Source: Bacteroidota bacterium (GTDB lineage: Bacteria; Bacteroidota; Bacteroidia; Flavobacteriales_F; PHOS-HE28). Taken from it: DNA of 48,345 nt. Under the pieces are notes generated by a model. The model ran no database searches. It saw only the letters and a list, made by a program, of their open reading frames with translations, and was not told where the DNA came from. Each line of letters begins with the position of its first letter. The first letter of the stretch is position 1. The position numbers were made by a program, and so were the translations under genes. The stretch covers positions 1-48,345 of the forward strand of contig JAFDZF010000195.1 in the NCBI GenBank assembly GCA_018267055.1. Direction: 5' to 3'. Shown one piece after another: positions 47,536 through 48,345 of this stretch.

Positions 47536-48126
47536 ATGGACCGCTACCGCACCCTCTCGGCCGACAGCGAAGGCCTCTACCGCGAGAAGGCGAGCAAGTT
47601 CATCGCCCACGCCTTCCCCATCGCCGACGAGCCTGCGTTCAAGGAGCGTTGCGCCGCCATCGCGAAGGCGCATCCGGCGGCACGGCACGTCTGCTATGCC
47701 TGGGTGCTCGGCGAAGCGGGGGAGCGCACGCGCGCCAGCGACGCGGGGGAACCTGCGGGCACGGCGGGACGGCCGATCCTGCGGCAGCTGCAAGGCACGT
47801 CGCTCACCTTCGCCGCCGTGGTGGTGGTGCGCTACTTCGGGGGCACGCTGCTCGGCAAGGCGGGGCTCGTGCATGCGTACGCCGATGCCGCGCGCGATGC
47901 CTTGGCGAAGGGCCTCGTCGTGGAGCGGGTGCTGCGGTCCACCCTGCGCGTCACCTGCACCTATGCGCAGCTGGGGGTGGTGAAGCGCGACGTGCTGGAG
48001 CACGACGGCGAAGTGCTGCAGGTGGCGTTGGGCGAGCCCTGCGTGCTGACGGTGGCCGTCCCGCGCGAAGCCGGGCAAGCCTGCGTGCGGCGGTGGCGCG
48101 AAGCGGGGATCGTGGTGGAGGCGTAA
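47536..48126 (+). CDS. YigZ / IMPACT family protein
   Basis: 196 residues. The UPF0029/IMPACT N-terminal domain has KASKFIAHAFPI and RHVCYAWVLG, then the glycine motif SDAGEPAGTAGRPIL and VVVVRYFGGTLLGKAGL, all characteristic. The C-terminal ~70 residues form the DUF1949-like domain. YigZ proteins are conserved and their role is not firmly defined; the eukaryotic homologue IMPACT regulates translation. The gene starts three bases after the EamA stop codon and probably belongs to the same ribD operon. Confidence 0.92.
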   Translation: MDRYRTLSADSEGLYREKASKFIAHAFPIADEPAFKERCAAIAKAHPAARHVCYAWVLGEAGERTRASDAGEPAGTAGRPILRQLQGTSLTFAAVVVVRYFGGTLLGKAGLVHAYADAARDALAKGLVVERVLRSTLRVTCTYAQLGVVKRDVLEHDGEVLQVALGEPCVLTVAVPREAGQACVRRWREAGIVVEA

Positions 48127-48147
48127 CGGAACGGGCGCGTCTCGTGC

Positions 48148-48345
48148 TCAAGCGAAGAAGGGCGCGAGCGCGCGCAGCAGCTCCACCGGCGCACGCATCG
48201 GGCGGCCCGTGGCACGGTCGATGAACACCAGCGTGGTGGACGCTTCGGTGAGGAGGACACCGGCGGCATTGCGCACCTCGTACGTGAACGCGATGCGCAC
48301 CGAGGGCGGCGCGGGGATCGTCGTGCGGACGGTCAGCTCATCGTC
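48148..48345 (-). CDS. Acyl-CoA thioesterase (hotdog fold, YbgC/FadM-like), N-terminus cut off by the window edge
   Basis: Sixty-five residues of the C-terminus are visible. The stretch VRIAFTYEVRNAAGVLLTEA, then TTLVFIDRATGRPMRAP, is the end of the hotdog-fold 4-hydroxybenzoyl-CoA/YbgC-like thioesterase family. The catalytic Asp region lies outside the window. It cleaves acyl-CoA thioesters, with unknown specificity here. It is convergent with the YigZ gene. Confidence 0.78.
   Translation of the reverse strand, partial: DDELTVRTTIPAPPSVRIAFTYEVRNAAGVLLTEASTTLVFIDRATGRPMRAPVELLRALAPFFA

Overview
The window is about 48 kb of a GC-rich bacterial chromosome that looks like a member of the phylum Bacteroidota, most probably a high-GC Flavobacteriales-type lineage. 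Three things point there. The gene sets and orders are typical: parA-parB-DUF5683-dapB-lepB; bamD-rpoZ-coaBC-DUF4835-recN; thrS-infC-rpmI-rplT. Two secreted proteins carry C-terminal type IX secretion (gliding-motility-type) sorting domains. Most promoters fit the Bacteroidota -7 element (TAnnTTTG). No rRNA, tRNA, CRISPR array, intact IS element or prophage gene was seen.

Layout. 1-6.8 kb: a cut-off enolase-superfamily dipeptide epimerase, an SRPBCC/effector-binding membrane protein, an LPP20-like lipoprotein, a YugP-type zinc protease, a nuclease-family (EEP) lipoprotein pseudogene with two in-frame stops, a HerA-like ATPase, dodecin and a DUF937/DUF2780-like protein. 7.0-14 kb: chromosome partitioning genes parA/parB, DUF5683, dapB, two tandem signal peptidase I genes, a TPR lipoprotein and a CoA-type Nudix hydrolase. 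13.9-19.3 kb: two large minus-strand signalling proteins, a TPR/Ig-like protein with a caspase fold that lacks its cysteine, and a beta-propeller receptor fused to an adenylyl-cyclase domain. 19.3-25.6 kb: the conserved block bamD, rpoZ, coaBC, DUF4835, recN, then fabI and a small membrane protein. 25.8-30.4 kb: a probable serine palmitoyltransferase, then an accessory patch (a low-GC orphan secreted protein, a DUF2238/YjdF gene remnant, and a formyltransferase plus six-hairpin-type enzyme pair). 30.5-37.1 kb: small housekeeping or unknown proteins, DoxX, two tandem paralogous type IX cargo proteins, an outer-membrane barrel and a GNAT acetyltransferase. 37.2-48.3 kb: thrS-infC-rpmI-rplT, dapA, a DUF6913-ligA-prmC operon, ribD, an EamA permease, a YigZ protein and a cut-off thioesterase.

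The genes cover lysine/meso-diaminopimelate synthesis (dapA, dapB), fatty acid and sphingolipid synthesis (fabI, spt), CoA and flavin synthesis, DNA repair and segregation, translation, protein export and outer-membrane assembly.

The most striking non-gene signal is a recurring promoter layout. In at least twelve genes a -7-like element (consensus roughly TAnCTTyG) ends only 4-6 bases before the start codon, often as ..CTTCG-CCCC-ATG. This implies leaderless or nearly leaderless mRNAs. Other points of interest are the pseudo-caspase/cyclase neighbours, a palindrome repeated exactly 60 bp apart upstream of parA, strong intergenic hairpins, and two decaying genes.
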